From: JANQOH01 sp965200095
GTDB lineage: Bacteria; Pseudomonadota; Alphaproteobacteria; UBA7887
Length of the DNA: 64,000 nt
Reading direction: 5' to 3'
Assembly (NCBI GenBank): GCA_965200095.1
Contig: OZ241350.1
Span: forward strand, 2,170,001 to 2,234,000
Shown: positions 18,806-27,148 of the stretch, piece after piece
Layout: each line of letters opens with the position of its first letter
Position numbering within the stretch: the stretch's first letter is position 1
The notes under the pieces: model-generated
What the model was told of the DNA's origin: nothing
The model's database searches: none
Seen by the model: only the letters and a program-made list of their open reading frames with translations
Position numbers and translations under genes: made by a program

Positions 18806-19537
18806 CTAACGGCAGGCGGGGCAATCGCATCGCCCGCCCGCCGGGGCGTAATGAACCAGCCCGTGAAGGACGCCGCCGACGGCATCGAAGCGCCCGGACA
18901 GGATATCGAAAAATATTGCGTTTCCATGTTCGTAATACAATCGGATGGCGTGAGCAATCAGGTCCGCAAACTGGATCATGCGGGTGGCATGGGAATCGAC
19001 GAAAAGAGGAACATCCGCCATGTTGTATATTCGTCCCCATCTGTGCCCTTCCGATGCGAAATTCAAAGCCAGCCTTTGAAGAGAGGTTTCGTATGACGAT
19101 TTGTCGAGAACGATCAAACCTCTCTGCGTGTTTCCCTGCCTGTGAAGGCGGCCCAAATACCGGTCGAAACGGTTGCAAATCTGTTCGAATGCGTACTCCA
19201 TCGGATCGTCCGGAGACAATGCAGCCTTGTCGATGACCGCTCCAAAAACCGCAACGCTCTTTGGATCGGAATTAGCAATAATTTCCAACGCCCTGCGGTA
19301 TACGCCGATACGCGCGTCCCTGGAAACGCCACGCCAATGCTTCCTTCCTCCACGGATATCGGTTCCTCGAAACTCTATACTCTTCGGACTGTCCGGCCAT
19401 ATATCTTCGGCTAGGCGGTCCATTTCCTTCGACAACCAATACACCCGCCGCTCGAACACCGCCGCTCCAGCCAGCACGATATGCCGATCGGACGGATTTG
19501 CGACCGATCCAGAGTCGTCAAGATACAATAAATACAT
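18806..19537 (-). CDS. DUF3800 domain protein
   Basis: Protein of 243 aa. It opens with YLLYLDDSG, the acidic first strand of DUF3800. It continues with IEFRGTDIRGGRKHW, LIVLDKSSYE and the C-terminal block VDSHATRMIQFADLIAHAI. These conserved acidic residues (Asp at 7-8, Asp in LDKS, Asp in FADL) suggest an RNase H-like metal site, but no activity is proven for the family. DUF3800 genes are scattered and often lie among mobile or defence genes. It stands alone here, richer in A+T than hemA and the sugar genes, consistent with transfer. The tail ends in CDCPAC, which might bind metal. Confidence 0.82.
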   Translation of the reverse strand: MYLLYLDDSGSVANPSDRHIVLAGAAVFERRVYWLSKEMDRLAEDIWPDSPKSIEFRGTDIRGGRKHWRGVSRDARIGVYRRALEIIANSDPKSVAVFGAVIDKAALSPDDPMEYAFEQICNRFDRYLGRLHRQGNTQRGLIVLDKSSYETSLQRLALNFASEGHRWGRIYNMADVPLFVDSHATRMIQFADLIAHAIRLYYEHGNAIFFDILSGRFDAVGGVLHGLVHYAPAGGRCDCPACR

Positions 19538-19863
19538 TGAGCCCTCTGTATAAGGTCTGGATTTTCGGAGTTCGTCCGCGGCTCAGCGATCCGGTTGTGC
19601 GTGCCGTCCCCCGGTCGGCGCCGCGAGGCGCCGACCGGAGCGTCAGGTGCGCCGATTCGGGCCGGTTCATCGCCGGTCGGAGGCATTTGCCCCGTCCCGC
19701 GGGTCATGCAAATGTCCGATAACGGATGAAAAAGGCGGCCGGGTGGACCACCTGGATCCAGCGGCCCGCTACGGCGAACCTCCCAACCGCAACCTCATGG
19801 TATGATCGACCGGAATCAATTTCAAGCCGTGTCACAAAAAAATTTCACTGGTCGGCAACCGCC
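19538..19863. other. intergenic region with perfect hairpin and A/T tract
   Basis: This 326-bp gap holds no convincing gene. It contains a perfect 12-bp inverted repeat (19611-19622 and 19627-19638) closing a GCGA tetraloop, and a run of seven A (19836-19842). The A run reads as seven U just after the SDR stop on the - strand and may mark transcription end for the sugar-acid operon. The DUF3800 promoter must also lie here. Confidence 0.5.
19611..19638. repeat. perfect 12-bp stem with GNRA-type loop
   Basis: CCGGTCGGCGCC, then GCGA, then its exact complement. The stem is very stable and the loop is a GNRA tetraloop, so it is likely to fold in RNA of either strand. It lies 74 bp upstream of the DUF3800 start and has no U tract next to it, so it is not a classical terminator. 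It could be a regulatory hairpin or a REP-like element. Confidence 0.6.
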
Positions 19864-20601
19864 TCACGCCGCCGAATAGCCGCCATCGACGACAATGGCG
19901 GCGCCGGCGATGTAGGACGCCGCCGGGGAGCACAGAAACAGCACTGCCGCGGCCACTTCGTCGGGAGCGCCGAAGCGCCGCAGCGGCGTGCGTTCGAGAA
20001 GGGCGCGGGCGCGCTCCGGGTCGTCGCGCAGCGTGGCCGATTGCGCGCTCTCGATCCAGCCCGGAACCACCGCGTTGATGCGCACGCGGTGGTGCGCCCA
20101 GGAAGCCGCGAGGGACTTGGTGAGATTGATCAGCCCCGCCTTGCTCGCCGCATGGGCCGGCGCCTCGACCGACCCGGAAAGGCCCGCCACCGCGCCGATA
20201 TTGACGATACAGCCCTTCGCGATGGCCAGTTTGCCGAGGCAGGCATGGCACATGCGCATGGCGCCGATGAGGTTCGCATTGACTACGTTCGCGAAAGGAC
20301 CCGGCCGGAACTCCGCCCCCTGCCCCAGCAACGCGCCGGCGTTGTTGACGAGGATGTCCAGGCGGTCGACGCCGTCCAGAGCCTCTTCGATCGCCAGATC
20401 GTTGGTCACGTCGAGGCGCAGCGCATCGATTTCGCCGTCGGGCGCCGTCGTTCCGAAGGCGTCGAGCGACGCCGCGGTCCGCGCCGTCACCGTGACCCCG
20501 GCCCCGGCGCGCGACAGGGCGCGGGCGACGGCGTGGCCGATCCCCGATGTCCCGCCGGTCACCAGCGCCGACTTGCCGGAAAGATCGATCTCCCAGGCCA
20601 T
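19864..20601 (-). CDS. SDR family oxidoreductase with His in place of catalytic Tyr
   Basis: Protein of 245 aa with a classical SDR fold. The NAD(P) motif TGGTSGIGHA is near residue 16, NNAG is present, and the C-terminal IAGAAIVVDGG is standard. The active-site segment reads APAHAASKAG, where the family has Tyr-x-x-x-Lys. The codon is CAT, so His replaces the proton-donating Tyr while Lys is kept. The Ser position also looks altered (NIGAVAGLS). Activity is therefore doubtful or changed. The gene follows the 2-hydroxyacid dehydrogenase by 2 bp and lies in the same operon as the FAH hydrolase, so it probably acts on a sugar-acid intermediate if active. Confidence 0.88.
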   Translation of the reverse strand: MAWEIDLSGKSALVTGGTSGIGHAVARALSRAGAGVTVTARTAASLDAFGTTAPDGEIDALRLDVTNDLAIEEALDGVDRLDILVNNAGALLGQGAEFRPGPFANVVNANLIGAMRMCHACLGKLAIAKGCIVNIGAVAGLSGSVEAPAHAASKAGLINLTKSLAASWAHHRVRINAVVPGWIESAQSATLRDDPERARALLERTPLRRFGAPDEVAAAVLFLCSPAASYIAGAAIVVDGGYSAA

Positions 20602-20603
20602 GG

Positions 20604-21578
20604 TCAGCCGGGGCGGTTGACGGGGTTCGGCGGAGGCGCGCCGTCGAGCACAGCCTTCATGTTCCGGGCCGCGAGCCGGACCATCTCGTGCCGCGTTTCT
20701 ACGTCCGCGCTCGCGATATGCGATGTCAGCACGACATTGTCGAGGGCGCGCAACCCCTCGCTCACGCGCGGCTCGAACTCGTAGACATCGAGCGCCGCGC
20801 CGGCGATAGCCCGCGTCCGCAACGCCTCCTCGAGCGCCGCCTCATGGACCACCGGCCCGCGCGAGACGTTGAGCAGATAGGCGTCCTCGCGCATGAGCGC
20901 CAGGCGCTCGGCGTTTATCAGATGGGTCGTTTCCGGCGTCAGCGGCAGTTGCAGGAGCACATAGCGGGCGCGCCGCAGCAGGTCTTCGAGAGGCAGCCAG
21001 CGCGCGTCGAATTCGGCCTCGACCTCGGGCGGGACGCGGTTGCGGTTGTGATAGACGATGTCCAGCCCGAAGCCGCGGGCGCGCCGCGCCGCCTGGCGGC
21101 CGATACGGCCCAGCCCGACGATGCCGAGCGTCTCTCCCTTGACCCGCGCGCCCCAGAACAGGGGGAAGGACGGCCCGTCGAACTTGCCGGCGCGGGTGTA
21201 GCGGTCGGACTCGACGACCCGCCGCCCCGCGGCGAGCAGCAACGCCATCGCGAAGTCGGCCACGGCGTCGTCGAGCACGCCCGCGGTATTGGTCACCTGG
21301 ACGCCGCACCGCGTCGCCGCCGCTACGTCGATATCGTCCACTCCCACGGAGATGCTGGAAATGACTTTCAGCGTCCCGGCGTTCGCCTCGATGACCTCGC
21401 CGGGGATGCGGATTTGCAGCGTCATGACCGCTGTCTTGCCGGCGACCCGGGCGGCGAGCTCCTGCGGCGGCATGACGCCGTGCTCGAAGAAGTCGAAATG
21501 GTCCACCGCGCAGCGCCCGCGCAGATCGTCGAGGACGTCCGCCGGCGCCCAGCTGTGGATGAAGACGGAGTCGGTCAC
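20604..21578 (-). CDS. D-isomer-specific 2-hydroxyacid dehydrogenase
   Basis: NAD(P)-dependent enzyme of 324 aa (GTG start) reducing a 2-keto acid such as glyoxylate, hydroxypyruvate or a 2-keto-aldonate. Rossmann motif GLGRIGRQAA follows GARVKGETLGIV. The catalytic triad is seen as Arg in LNVSRGPVV, Glu in YEFEPRV and His in TSHIASA. It starts 13 bp after the FAH-family gene stop. The context suggests disposal of glycolaldehyde- or lactate-type products of sugar-acid cleavage. The substrate is not fixed by sequence. Confidence 0.92.
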   Translation of the reverse strand: MTDSVFIHSWAPADVLDDLRGRCAVDHFDFFEHGVMPPQELAARVAGKTAVMTLQIRIPGEVIEANAGTLKVISSISVGVDDIDVAAATRCGVQVTNTAGVLDDAVADFAMALLLAAGRRVVESDRYTRAGKFDGPSFPLFWGARVKGETLGIVGLGRIGRQAARRARGFGLDIVYHNRNRVPPEVEAEFDARWLPLEDLLRRARYVLLQLPLTPETTHLINAERLALMREDAYLLNVSRGPVVHEAALEEALRTRAIAGAALDVYEFEPRVSEGLRALDNVVLTSHIASADVETRHEMVRLAARNMKAVLDGAPPPNPVNRPG

Positions 21579-21591
21579 TGCGCCGCTCCGG

Positions 21592-22443
21592 TCAGCGCCG
21601 GCGCCACGCCTCCACTTTCTGGGTTTGCCGCCCCAACCCCTCGATGCCCAGGGTCATGACGTCGCCGTCGCGGAGGAAGACCGGCGGCTTGAAGCCGGCG
21701 CCGACCCCCGGCGGCGTCCCCGTCGAGATCACGTCGCCCGGATGCAGCGTCATGATCCGCGACAGATAGGCGACGAGCTGCGCCACGCCGAAGATCATCG
21801 TCGAGGTGTTGCCGGTCTGTCGCCGCGTCCCGTTCACGTCGAGCCACATGTCGAGGTTCTGCGGGTCGGCCACTTCGTCCGCCGTCACCAGCCACGGGCC
21901 GATGGGGCAGAAGGTGTCGCAGCTCTTGCCCTTGGTCCAGGTGGGGCCGTGCTCCATCTGCCATTCGCGCTCCGAGACGTCGTTGACGATGCAGTAGCCC
22001 GCCACGTGCGACAGGGCGTCGGCCTCGGAGACGTTGTTGGCGGGAGTCCCGATGACCGCGCCGAGCTCGACCTCCCAGTCGGACTTCTTCGAGTCCTTCG
22101 GCATGGTCACCGTGTCGTCGGGGCCGTTCAGCGAACTGTTCGCCTTGAGGAAGAGTATGGGCTCGTCAGGGATGGGCGAGCCCGTTTCCTTCGCGTGATC
22201 GACATAGTTCAGGCCGATGCACATGATCTTGCCCACGGGCGCCCACGGCGCGCCGAGACGCGGGTCGCCCTCGACAGCCGGCAGGCCGTCCGCCGCGAGA
22301 GCGGCGAGCCGCTTCAGCCCGTCGGGCGAGAGGCAGTCGGGCGCGATGTCGTCGATCTTGCCGCTCAGGTCGCGCAGTGCGCCGCCCGAGTCGATGAGAC
22401 CGGGCTTCTCCGCGCCGGCGTCGCCGTAGCGTATGAGTTTCAT
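21592..22443 (-). CDS. fumarylacetoacetate hydrolase family protein (2,4-diketo-3-deoxy-sugar-acid hydrolase type)
   Basis: Protein of 283 aa. The start MKLIRYGDAGAEKPGLID with LRDLSGKIDDI is typical of the FAH subgroup that hydrolyses 2,4-diketo-3-deoxy-L-fuconate or -rhamnonate. The metal site is seen in the core: WEVELGAVIG (Glu-x-Glu) and VNDVSERE with its Asp. KSCDTFCPIGPWLVT and ISTGTPPGVG are the usual family blocks. It lies 31 bp downstream of an SDR that resembles 2-keto-3-deoxy-L-fuconate dehydrogenase and diverges from a UxaA-type dehydratase. Together these suggest a non-phosphorylating deoxy-sugar pathway ending in pyruvate and a hydroxyacid. Confidence 0.9.
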   Translation of the reverse strand: MKLIRYGDAGAEKPGLIDSGGALRDLSGKIDDIAPDCLSPDGLKRLAALAADGLPAVEGDPRLGAPWAPVGKIMCIGLNYVDHAKETGSPIPDEPILFLKANSSLNGPDDTVTMPKDSKKSDWEVELGAVIGTPANNVSEADALSHVAGYCIVNDVSEREWQMEHGPTWTKGKSCDTFCPIGPWLVTADEVADPQNLDMWLDVNGTRRQTGNTSTMIFGVAQLVAYLSRIMTLHPGDVISTGTPPGVGAGFKPPVFLRDGDVMTLGIEGLGRQTQKVEAWRRR

Positions 22444-22474
22444 GTGTCTTTTCCTCCGCTGCGGCCCCGCGGGC

Positions 22475-23200
22475 CTACATGCAAATACCGCCATCGATGG
22501 CGATGGCCTGGCCGGTAACGAAGGCCGCCTCGTCCGACGCCAGATAGACGACCAGTTTCGCGATCTCGTGCGCCTCCGCCAGGCGGCCCATGGGCTGGCG
22601 GGCGACGAAGTTCCGGCGCGCCGCTTCCGGGTCGTCGAACGCGGCGATGCGCTCGCCCAGCGACGGCGTATCCACCGTGCCCGGGCAGACGGCGTTGCAG
22701 GCCACCCCCTTGTCGATGTAGTCGGCGGCGACCGATTTGGTCAAGCCGATCACCGCCGCCTTGGTCGCGCCGTAGGCCGCGCGGAAGCGGATACCCTTCA
22801 GGGAACTCGCCACCGAAGCCATGTTGACGATGCGTCCGCCGCCTTGCGCGATCATCCCCGGCAGGAAGGCGCGGATGGTGTCGAACATCGAGCGCACATT
22901 GATCGCGAAAGAGCGTTCCCAATCGTCGGGGTCGCATTCGAGCACCGTGCCGACGGCGACATAGCCGGCGCAGTTGAACAGGATGTCCACCGGCCCGGCG
23001 CGTTCGGCGGCGGCGGCGATGGACGCAGCGTCGGTGACATCGAGCGTGAAACGTTCGGCGCCGTCGAGCCCCGCCAATTTGTCCGGGTCGATGTCGGTGG
23101 CGAACACTTTCGCCCCCTCGGCAAGAAACGCCTCGGCGCTGGCGCGGCCGATGCCCTGCCCCGCGGCGGTGACGAACGCTGTCTTCCCGACGAGCCTCAC
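22475..23200 (-). CDS. SDR dehydrogenase, 2-keto-3-deoxy-L-fuconate dehydrogenase-like
   Basis: Protein of 241 aa from GTG. Cofactor motif TAAGQGIGRA, NCAG, and the complete Ser-Tyr-Lys set (MASVASS, AAYGATKAAV) are present. PGTVDTPSLGERI and AIDGGICM are typical of the BDH2/2-keto-3-deoxy-L-fuconate dehydrogenase branch. In the known L-fucose route this enzyme makes the 2,4-diketo acid that the FAH-type hydrolase, encoded next, splits. It diverges from the UxaA-type gene across a 220-bp promoter region. Confidence 0.88.
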   Translation of the reverse strand: MRLVGKTAFVTAAGQGIGRASAEAFLAEGAKVFATDIDPDKLAGLDGAERFTLDVTDAASIAAAAERAGPVDILFNCAGYVAVGTVLECDPDDWERSFAINVRSMFDTIRAFLPGMIAQGGGRIVNMASVASSLKGIRFRAAYGATKAAVIGLTKSVAADYIDKGVACNAVCPGTVDTPSLGERIAAFDDPEAARRNFVARQPMGRLAEAHEIAKLVVYLASDEAAFVTGQAIAIDGGICM

Positions 23201-23420
23201 GCGGCGCCTCCCCCGGTTCCCTCGGGACGAACGGCGCGGCCGCAGCCCCGCGGCAAGTATAACCGCCCGCCGCAAGCGTTCAAGCGTCTCCTGTCGGATC
23301 CGGAGGTTCCCGCTATGGCGACGGACGCGCGCCTTGCGGGCTGCGACGGGGCGCGGGCGGCGTTTGTCTGCTATCCTGCGCAAGATCGCCGCTGGAACCC
23401 GACGGAGCAAGGACGAAGCC

Positions 23421-24947
23421 ATGCCGCGCGAACCCCTCACCATACGCCTCCACCCCGCCGACAATGTGGTCACCGCGAAGGAAACCATCGCGGCCGGCGC
23501 CGCGCTCGCCGGAGAGGGGAGCGGAACGGCGGACGATATCCCCGTCGGGCACAAGGTCGCCACGGACGCCATCGCCGCCGGCGAACCGGTGCGCAAATAC
23601 AATCAGATCATCGGTTTCGCGAGCCGCCCCATCGCCGTCGGCGACCATGTGCATACCCACAATGTGGAGGTGAAGACGTTCGCGCGCGACTACGCCCCGG
23701 GCAGCGAGTCGCAGCCCACCGATTTCATGCCGGAGGCCGAACGCGCGACCTTCGAGGGCATTCTGCGCGACGACGGACGGGCGGCGACCCGCAACTATAT
23801 CGGCCTCGTGAGCTCGGTGAACTGCTCCGCCACCGTCTGCCGCTACATCGCCGACGCCTTCCGGGGCGATGCGCTCGCCGATTACCCGCATGTGGACGGC
23901 GTCGTGGCGCTCACCCACGGCTCCGGGTGCGGAATGCCCGGTCACGGCTATGGATGGGAGATGTTCCAGGGGACCATCGCCGGCTACCGGAACCACCCCA
24001 ATTTCGCGGCTATCGTGGTGGTCGGCCTGGGCTGCGAGGTGAACCAGATTTCCGGCATGTTCGACCGCCACGGCTGGGAGACCGGGCCGCGGCTCGCCGC
24101 CATGACGATCCAGGAAACCGGCGGCACCCGGAAGACGGTCGCCGAGGGCGTCGCCCGGGTGCGCGAGATGCTGCCCGAAGCGAACAGGGCGCGGCGGACG
24201 ACGATGCCCGCGAGCCATCTGATCCTGGGGCTGGAATGCGGCGGCTCGGACGCCTATTCGGGGATCGCCGCCAACCCCTCGCTCGGCGCGGCGGCGGACC
24301 TTCTGGTGCGCCACGGCGGAACCGCAGTGCTCGCCGAAACCCCGGAGATCTACGGCGCCGAACATCTGCTGACCCGGCGCGCCGAGAGCCGCGAGGTCGC
24401 CGACAAACTCGTCAAGCACATCCTGTGGTGGGAGGACTACACGGCGAAGAACGGCGCCGAGATGAACAACAACCCCTCCCCCGGAAACAAGGCGGGCGGG
24501 CTCACCACCATCCTCGAGAAGTCGCTCGGCGCGGTCGCCAAGGGCGGCACAACCAACCTCGTGGATGTCTATCAATACGCCGAACCGGTGACCGCGAAGG
24601 GGTTCTGCTTCATGAACACCCCCGGCTACGATGTCACATCGGTCAACGGCATGGTGGCGGGGGGCGCGAACGTCGTGTGCTTCACCACGGGCCGCGGGTC
24701 GGCGTTCGGCTGCAAGCCCACGCCGTCGATCAAACTGGCGACCAACACGCCCATGTATCGCCATATGGAAGACGACATGGACATCAATTGCGGCCTCGTG
24801 ATCGACGGCGAGAAGACGATAGCGGAAATGGGCGAGGCCATATTCCGCAAGATTCTCGTCACCGCTTCGGGTTCGCGCACGAAAAGCGAGGAGCTCGGCT
24901 ACGGCGACGAGGAATTCGTGCCGTGGCAGGTCGGCGCGGTGATGTGA
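23421..24947 (+). CDS. UxaA-family sugar-acid dehydratase (altronate/galactarate dehydratase-like)
   Basis: Protein of 508 aa behind a GGACGA-type ribosome site. The N-terminal SAF-like domain (1-95: IRLHPADNVVTAKETIAAG, YNQIIGFASRPIAVGD) is fused to the UxaA core. The core shows GYTRNYIGLVSSVNCSATV-like (RAATRNYIGLVSSVNCSA), THGSGCGMPG and LECGGSDAYSG blocks with conserved Cys/His for an Fe centre. It removes water from an aldonate to give a 2-keto-3-deoxy acid. UxaA relatives also serve in non-phosphorylating fucose and arabinose routes, which suits the divergent SDR/FAH genes. The exact sugar acid is not known. Confidence 0.9.
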   Translation: MPREPLTIRLHPADNVVTAKETIAAGAALAGEGSGTADDIPVGHKVATDAIAAGEPVRKYNQIIGFASRPIAVGDHVHTHNVEVKTFARDYAPGSESQPTDFMPEAERATFEGILRDDGRAATRNYIGLVSSVNCSATVCRYIADAFRGDALADYPHVDGVVALTHGSGCGMPGHGYGWEMFQGTIAGYRNHPNFAAIVVVGLGCEVNQISGMFDRHGWETGPRLAAMTIQETGGTRKTVAEGVARVREMLPEANRARRTTMPASHLILGLECGGSDAYSGIAANPSLGAAADLLVRHGGTAVLAETPEIYGAEHLLTRRAESREVADKLVKHILWWEDYTAKNGAEMNNNPSPGNKAGGLTTILEKSLGAVAKGGTTNLVDVYQYAEPVTAKGFCFMNTPGYDVTSVNGMVAGGANVVCFTTGRGSAFGCKPTPSIKLATNTPMYRHMEDDMDINCGLVIDGEKTIAEMGEAIFRKILVTASGSRTKSEELGYGDEEFVPWQVGAVM

Positions 24948-24949
24948 CG

Positions 24950-26122
24950 ATGACGGAAGCGCGCTCCGGCGCGCGGATCAGCCCGCGCATCGCCGCGCTC
25001 GCCGCATCGCCGATCCGCGAGATAGCCCATGAGGGCATGAAGACCCCGGGGACGATCGGACTCTGGTTCGGCGAGCCGGACCTGCCGACCCCGGAATTCA
25101 TCGTCGCGGCGTCCGACCGCGCGCTGCGCGCCGGCCATACGTTCTACACGCCCAACGCCGGCGTGCCGGAACTCCGCCGGACCATCGCCGAATACACTGC
25201 CCGCCTTTACGGCCGCGCCGTCGCGGCCGACCGCGTCACCGTCACCGCGGCCGGCATGAACGCGCTGATGATCGTCGCCGAAGCCTTGATCGACCCCGGC
25301 GACAATCTGGTCGGCGTCACGCCGATGTGGCCCAACTTCTTCCGCTGCGTCGAGATCATGGGGGGTGAGGTGCGGGAAGTCGCATTGACCGCCGGCGATG
25401 GCGGCTGGCGCCTCGATCTCGACCTTCTGTTCGACTCCTGCGACGGACGCACCCGCGCCGTCTGCGTCAATTCGCCGAGCAACCCGACAGGCTGGGTGAT
25501 GGAGGCGGAGGAACAGCGCGCGGTGCTGGAGTTCTGCCGCGCCCGGGGCCTGTGGGTCATCGCCGACGAAGTATACGCCCGTATCGTCCATGACCGCCCG
25601 CTGGCGCCGTCCTTCCTGGAGGTCGCCGACGCCGACGATCCGGTGATCGTCGTCAACAGTTTCTCCAAGAGCTGGGCGATGACGGGGTGGCGGCTGGGCT
25701 GGATCGACGCGCCGCCGGCGCTGGGGCCGGCGCTGGAGAAACTGATGGAGTTCAACATCGCCTCGCCGGCCACCCATTGCCAGCACGCCGGCATCGCCGC
25801 CATCCGCGACGGCGAACCCTTCGTCGCCGATATGGTCGCGCGCTACCGCGTCGCCCGCGACGTTGTGCAGCAACGGCTCGGGGCCATGCGGCGCGTCCGG
25901 CTGGCGCCGATGCAGGGCGCGTTCTACGCCTTCTTCGCCGTCGACGGCGTCGCGGACAGCCGCGCCTTCGCGCGGCGCGCGTTGCGCGAGACGCGGGTGG
26001 GGCTGGCGCCGGGAATGGCCTTCGGCGCCGGCGGGGAAGGCCATATGCGCCTCTGCTACGCCAAATCGCCCGAGTTGCTCGGCGAAGCGCTCGACCGGCT
26101 GGCGCCGCTGCTCGACGGCTGA
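24950..26122 (+). CDS. class I/II PLP-dependent aminotransferase
   Basis: Protein of 390 aa starting 2 bp after the dehydratase stop. Fold type I marks are FGEPDLPTP, YTPNAGVPELR, NSPSNPTGWV, ADEVYARI and the PLP-lysine segment NSFSKSWAMTGWRLG. The C-terminal Arg in HMRLCYAKS should bind the carboxylate. It is similar in layout to aspartate/aromatic aminotransferases of the AspC branch. Tight spacing implies co-transcription with the dehydratase, although a direct metabolic link is not obvious. Confidence 0.9.
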   Translation: MTEARSGARISPRIAALAASPIREIAHEGMKTPGTIGLWFGEPDLPTPEFIVAASDRALRAGHTFYTPNAGVPELRRTIAEYTARLYGRAVAADRVTVTAAGMNALMIVAEALIDPGDNLVGVTPMWPNFFRCVEIMGGEVREVALTAGDGGWRLDLDLLFDSCDGRTRAVCVNSPSNPTGWVMEAEEQRAVLEFCRARGLWVIADEVYARIVHDRPLAPSFLEVADADDPVIVVNSFSKSWAMTGWRLGWIDAPPALGPALEKLMEFNIASPATHCQHAGIAAIRDGEPFVADMVARYRVARDVVQQRLGAMRRVRLAPMQGAFYAFFAVDGVADSRAFARRALRETRVGLAPGMAFGAGGEGHMRLCYAKSPELLGEALDRLAPLLDG

Positions 26123-26137
26123 ACGGACGGCCGGACG

Positions 26138-27148
26138 ATGGACGAGGTCGCCCGCGCCGCGGCGCTGTTGCGGGCCGGCGGAACCGTCGCCTTCCCCACC
26201 GAGACCGTCTACGGTCTGGGCACCGACGCCACGAATGCGCGCGCCGTCGCCCGTATCTTCGAGATCAAGGGCCGGCCGCGTTTCAATCCCCTCATCGTGC
26301 ATATCGCCGAACCCGGCGCCGCCGAAGCGCATGCCCGGGTCGACCCGCGCGCGCGGGCGCTGATGGAGCGCTTCTGGCCGGGCGGGCTGACCGTCGTCCT
26401 GCCCCGGCGCGCCGCGAGTCCGGTGGCGCCGCTCGCCCTCGCCGGCCTCGACACGGTGGCGCTGCGCTGCCCGGCCCACCCCCTGGCGCGCGAGTTGCTG
26501 GCGCGGTGCGGACGCCCCGTCGCGGCGCCGAGCGCCAACCGTTCGGGCCGCCTGAGTCCGACCGCGGCGTCGCATGTGCGCAGCGAACTCGGCGACGCCG
26601 CGGACATCGTCCTCGACGGCGGTCCCTGCCCCATCGGCGTCGAGTCGACGGTCGTCGATCTCACGGGCGAGCCGACGCTGCTGCGCCCCGGCGCGCTCGA
26701 CCCGGCGGAATTGGGAATCGCCCTCACCGCCCCCGACCGCGACGACGCGCCGAAGTCGCCCGGCCTCCTCGCGAGTCACTACGCGCCGGCGACGCCCTTG
26801 CGCATGAACGCGACATCGGTCCGCGACGGGGAAGCGTTGCTCGCGTTCGGCGCGTCCGCGCCCGCGGCGCGCATCGCACGCAATCTCAGCGCGAGCGGCG
26901 ACCTCGCCGAGGCGGCGGCCAATTTCTTCTCCATGCTGCGCGAGCTCGACGCGCTGGGCGCCGCCGGGATCGCCGCGACGCCGGTGCCCGAACGCGGCCT
27001 CGGTCTCGCCATCAACGACCGTCTGCGCCGCGCCGCGGCGGCAACAGGCGCCGCCGGCCGTGACAATGCGCGTCAGCCTCCGTCGCCGGGCGCCGCGACG
27101 CCGAGAGCGCGGGCGAGGGCGGGGAAACCGTCCACCGCAATGTCGTAA
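26138..27148 (+). CDS. tsaC: threonylcarbamoyl-AMP synthase (Sua5/YrdC)
   Basis: Protein of 336 aa making the t6A precursor for tRNA modification. The YrdC domain (about 1-190) has TVAFPTETVYGLG, KGRPRFNPLIVH, WPGGLTVVLP, APSANRSGRLSPT and the IGVESTVVDL block. The linker PGLLASHYAP leads to the Sua5 C-terminal domain. The last 30 or so residues (RQPPSPGAATPRARARAG) are low-complexity and lie in the 76-bp overlap with the convergent HAD gene. They may be a drifted tail after loss of an earlier stop. The core is complete. Confidence 0.93.
   Translation: MDEVARAAALLRAGGTVAFPTETVYGLGTDATNARAVARIFEIKGRPRFNPLIVHIAEPGAAEAHARVDPRARALMERFWPGGLTVVLPRRAASPVAPLALAGLDTVALRCPAHPLARELLARCGRPVAAPSANRSGRLSPTAASHVRSELGDAADIVLDGGPCPIGVESTVVDLTGEPTLLRPGALDPAELGIALTAPDRDDAPKSPGLLASHYAPATPLRMNATSVRDGEALLAFGASAPAARIARNLSASGDLAEAAANFFSMLRELDALGAAGIAATPVPERGLGLAINDRLRRAAAATGAAGRDNARQPPSPGAATPRARARAGKPSTAMS

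Noticed and set aside
19538..19863. Possible tRNA or small gene in the gap
   Set aside because: No GGTTCGAATC-like T-loop or acceptor pairing was found on either strand, and the open frames have no family features or ribosome sites.
26138..27148. Sua5 called as frameshifted because of its odd C-terminus
   Set aside because: Both domains are complete; only a short low-complexity tail runs into the convergent gene, more likely loss of an early stop.
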